This document shows positions 6,062-6,487 of a stretch of DNA of 6,487 nucleotides, piece after piece (position 1 is the first letter of the stretch; each line of letters opens with the position of its first letter). Under the pieces are notes generated by a model that saw only the letters and a list, made by a program, of their open reading frames with translations, was not told where the DNA came from and searched no databases. Source of the DNA: Candidatus Omnitrophota bacterium (GTDB taxonomy: Bacteria; Omnitrophota; Gorgyraeia; JABMRN01); contig JABMRN010000353.1 of the NCBI GenBank assembly GCA_013202515.1, positions 1 through 6,487 on the forward strand, given 5' to 3'. A program made the position numbers and the translations under genes.

Positions 6062-6487
6062 CTATGTCAAAAGTTTCAGCATTACCGCTTTCTGCACGTG
6101 AAGTCTGTTTTCTGCCTGGTCAAAAATAATGGAATTTTTTGCTTCCATTACTTCATCTGTGATTTCCTCGCCTCTATGGGCGGGTAAGCAGTGCATTACA
6201 AGCGCGCTTTTCTTTGCCAGACTCACCAGTTTCGAATTAACATTAAAACCGTTAAATGCCTTTATTCTAATAAGCTTTTCTTTCTCTTGCCCCATGCTTA
6301 CCCATACATCCGTATAAATGATATCTGCATCCTTCGCTGCTTTTTTTGGATCATGGAGCATTTCTATCTTAGCGCCTGTTTTCTTTGCTATAGAAACGCT
6401 ACTTTGTAGAATCTTTTTACTTGGTTCATACCCCTTCGGTGTTGCGATTTTTATATTCAAGCCTGTTTTTGCCGCACAGTAAAGAAG
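6062..6487 (-). CDS. argF: Ornithine carbamoyltransferase, 5'-truncated by the window edge
   Basis: This enzyme transfers the carbamoyl group of carbamoyl phosphate to ornithine, giving citrulline. The window holds the last 141 codons and the stop. The frame is open to position 6487, so about 165 N-terminal residues lie outside, including the carbamoyl-phosphate STRT-type motif. The visible start, LLYCAAKTGLNIKIATPKGYEP, matches the family just after the inter-domain helix. A TTG at 6458-6460 is an internal Leu codon in this match, not the start. Ornithine-binding elements are TDVWVSMGQE (D-x-W plus the SMG loop) and the conserved HCLPAHRGEEIT loop, whose Cys and Arg line the active site. The C-terminus FDQAENRLHVQKAVML is classic. 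The SMG loop and HCLPAHRG favour ornithine over N-acetyl- or N-succinylornithine transcarbamylase. argG follows closely, so it is co-transcribed. The operon promoter and any arginine-responsive operator must lie beyond the right edge. Confidence 0.95.
   Translation of the reverse strand, partial: LLYCAAKTGLNIKIATPKGYEPSKKILQSSVSIAKKTGAKIEMLHDPKKAAKDADIIYTDVWVSMGQEKEKLIRIKAFNGFNVNSKLVSLAKKSALVMHCLPAHRGEEITDEVMEAKNSIIFDQAENRLHVQKAVMLKLLT

Noticed and set aside
6458..6460. Possible TTG start codon for a short argF
   Set aside because: The frame continues upstream to the window edge with ornithine carbamoyltransferase family sequence, so this is an internal Leu codon of a gene cut by the window.

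Overview
The window is a tightly packed stretch of one biosynthetic operon. All seven genes lie on the minus strand, so transcription runs from right to left. In transcription order they are argF (cut by the right edge), argG, argH, lysA, dapF, dapA and dapB (cut by the left edge). Gaps between genes are only about 3 to 24 bases. I see no internal promoter, terminator, RNA gene, mobile element, repeat family or CRISPR array. No gene-free stretch exceeds 25 bases.

The right half (argF, argG, argH) encodes the last three steps of arginine synthesis: ornithine to citrulline, to argininosuccinate, to arginine. The left half (lysA, dapF, dapA, dapB) encodes the diaminopimelate (DAP) route. DapA and DapB open the pathway from aspartate semialdehyde, DapF makes meso-DAP from LL-DAP, and LysA decarboxylates meso-DAP to lysine. 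The middle of the lysine pathway (DapL aminotransferase, or the DapD/DapC/DapE succinylase branch) is not in the window and may lie beyond the left edge. The cluster couples two basic amino acids with the cell-wall precursor meso-DAP, and most genes have a Shine-Dalgarno site in or just after the preceding gene.

The organism is a bacterium with moderate to low GC (by eye about 40%, with AT-rich stretches in argH) and lysine-rich proteins. It probably has DAP-type peptidoglycan. The arg-lys-dap gene order, and DapF details such as the V-E-D-E-T active-site loop, suggest a lineage such as Omnitrophota or another PVC-like or deltaproteobacterial/Nitrospirota-like group. That placement is from memory and weak.

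I found no undescribed system; this is core metabolism. The points worth a second look are a Thr-to-Cys change at the catalytic-triad position 44 of DapA, a shortened ArgH C-terminus whose last codons serve as the lysA ribosome-binding site, an arginine-rich lysA unlike its neighbours, a cofactor-site variant in DapB, and a dapF start with no visible Shine-Dalgarno.
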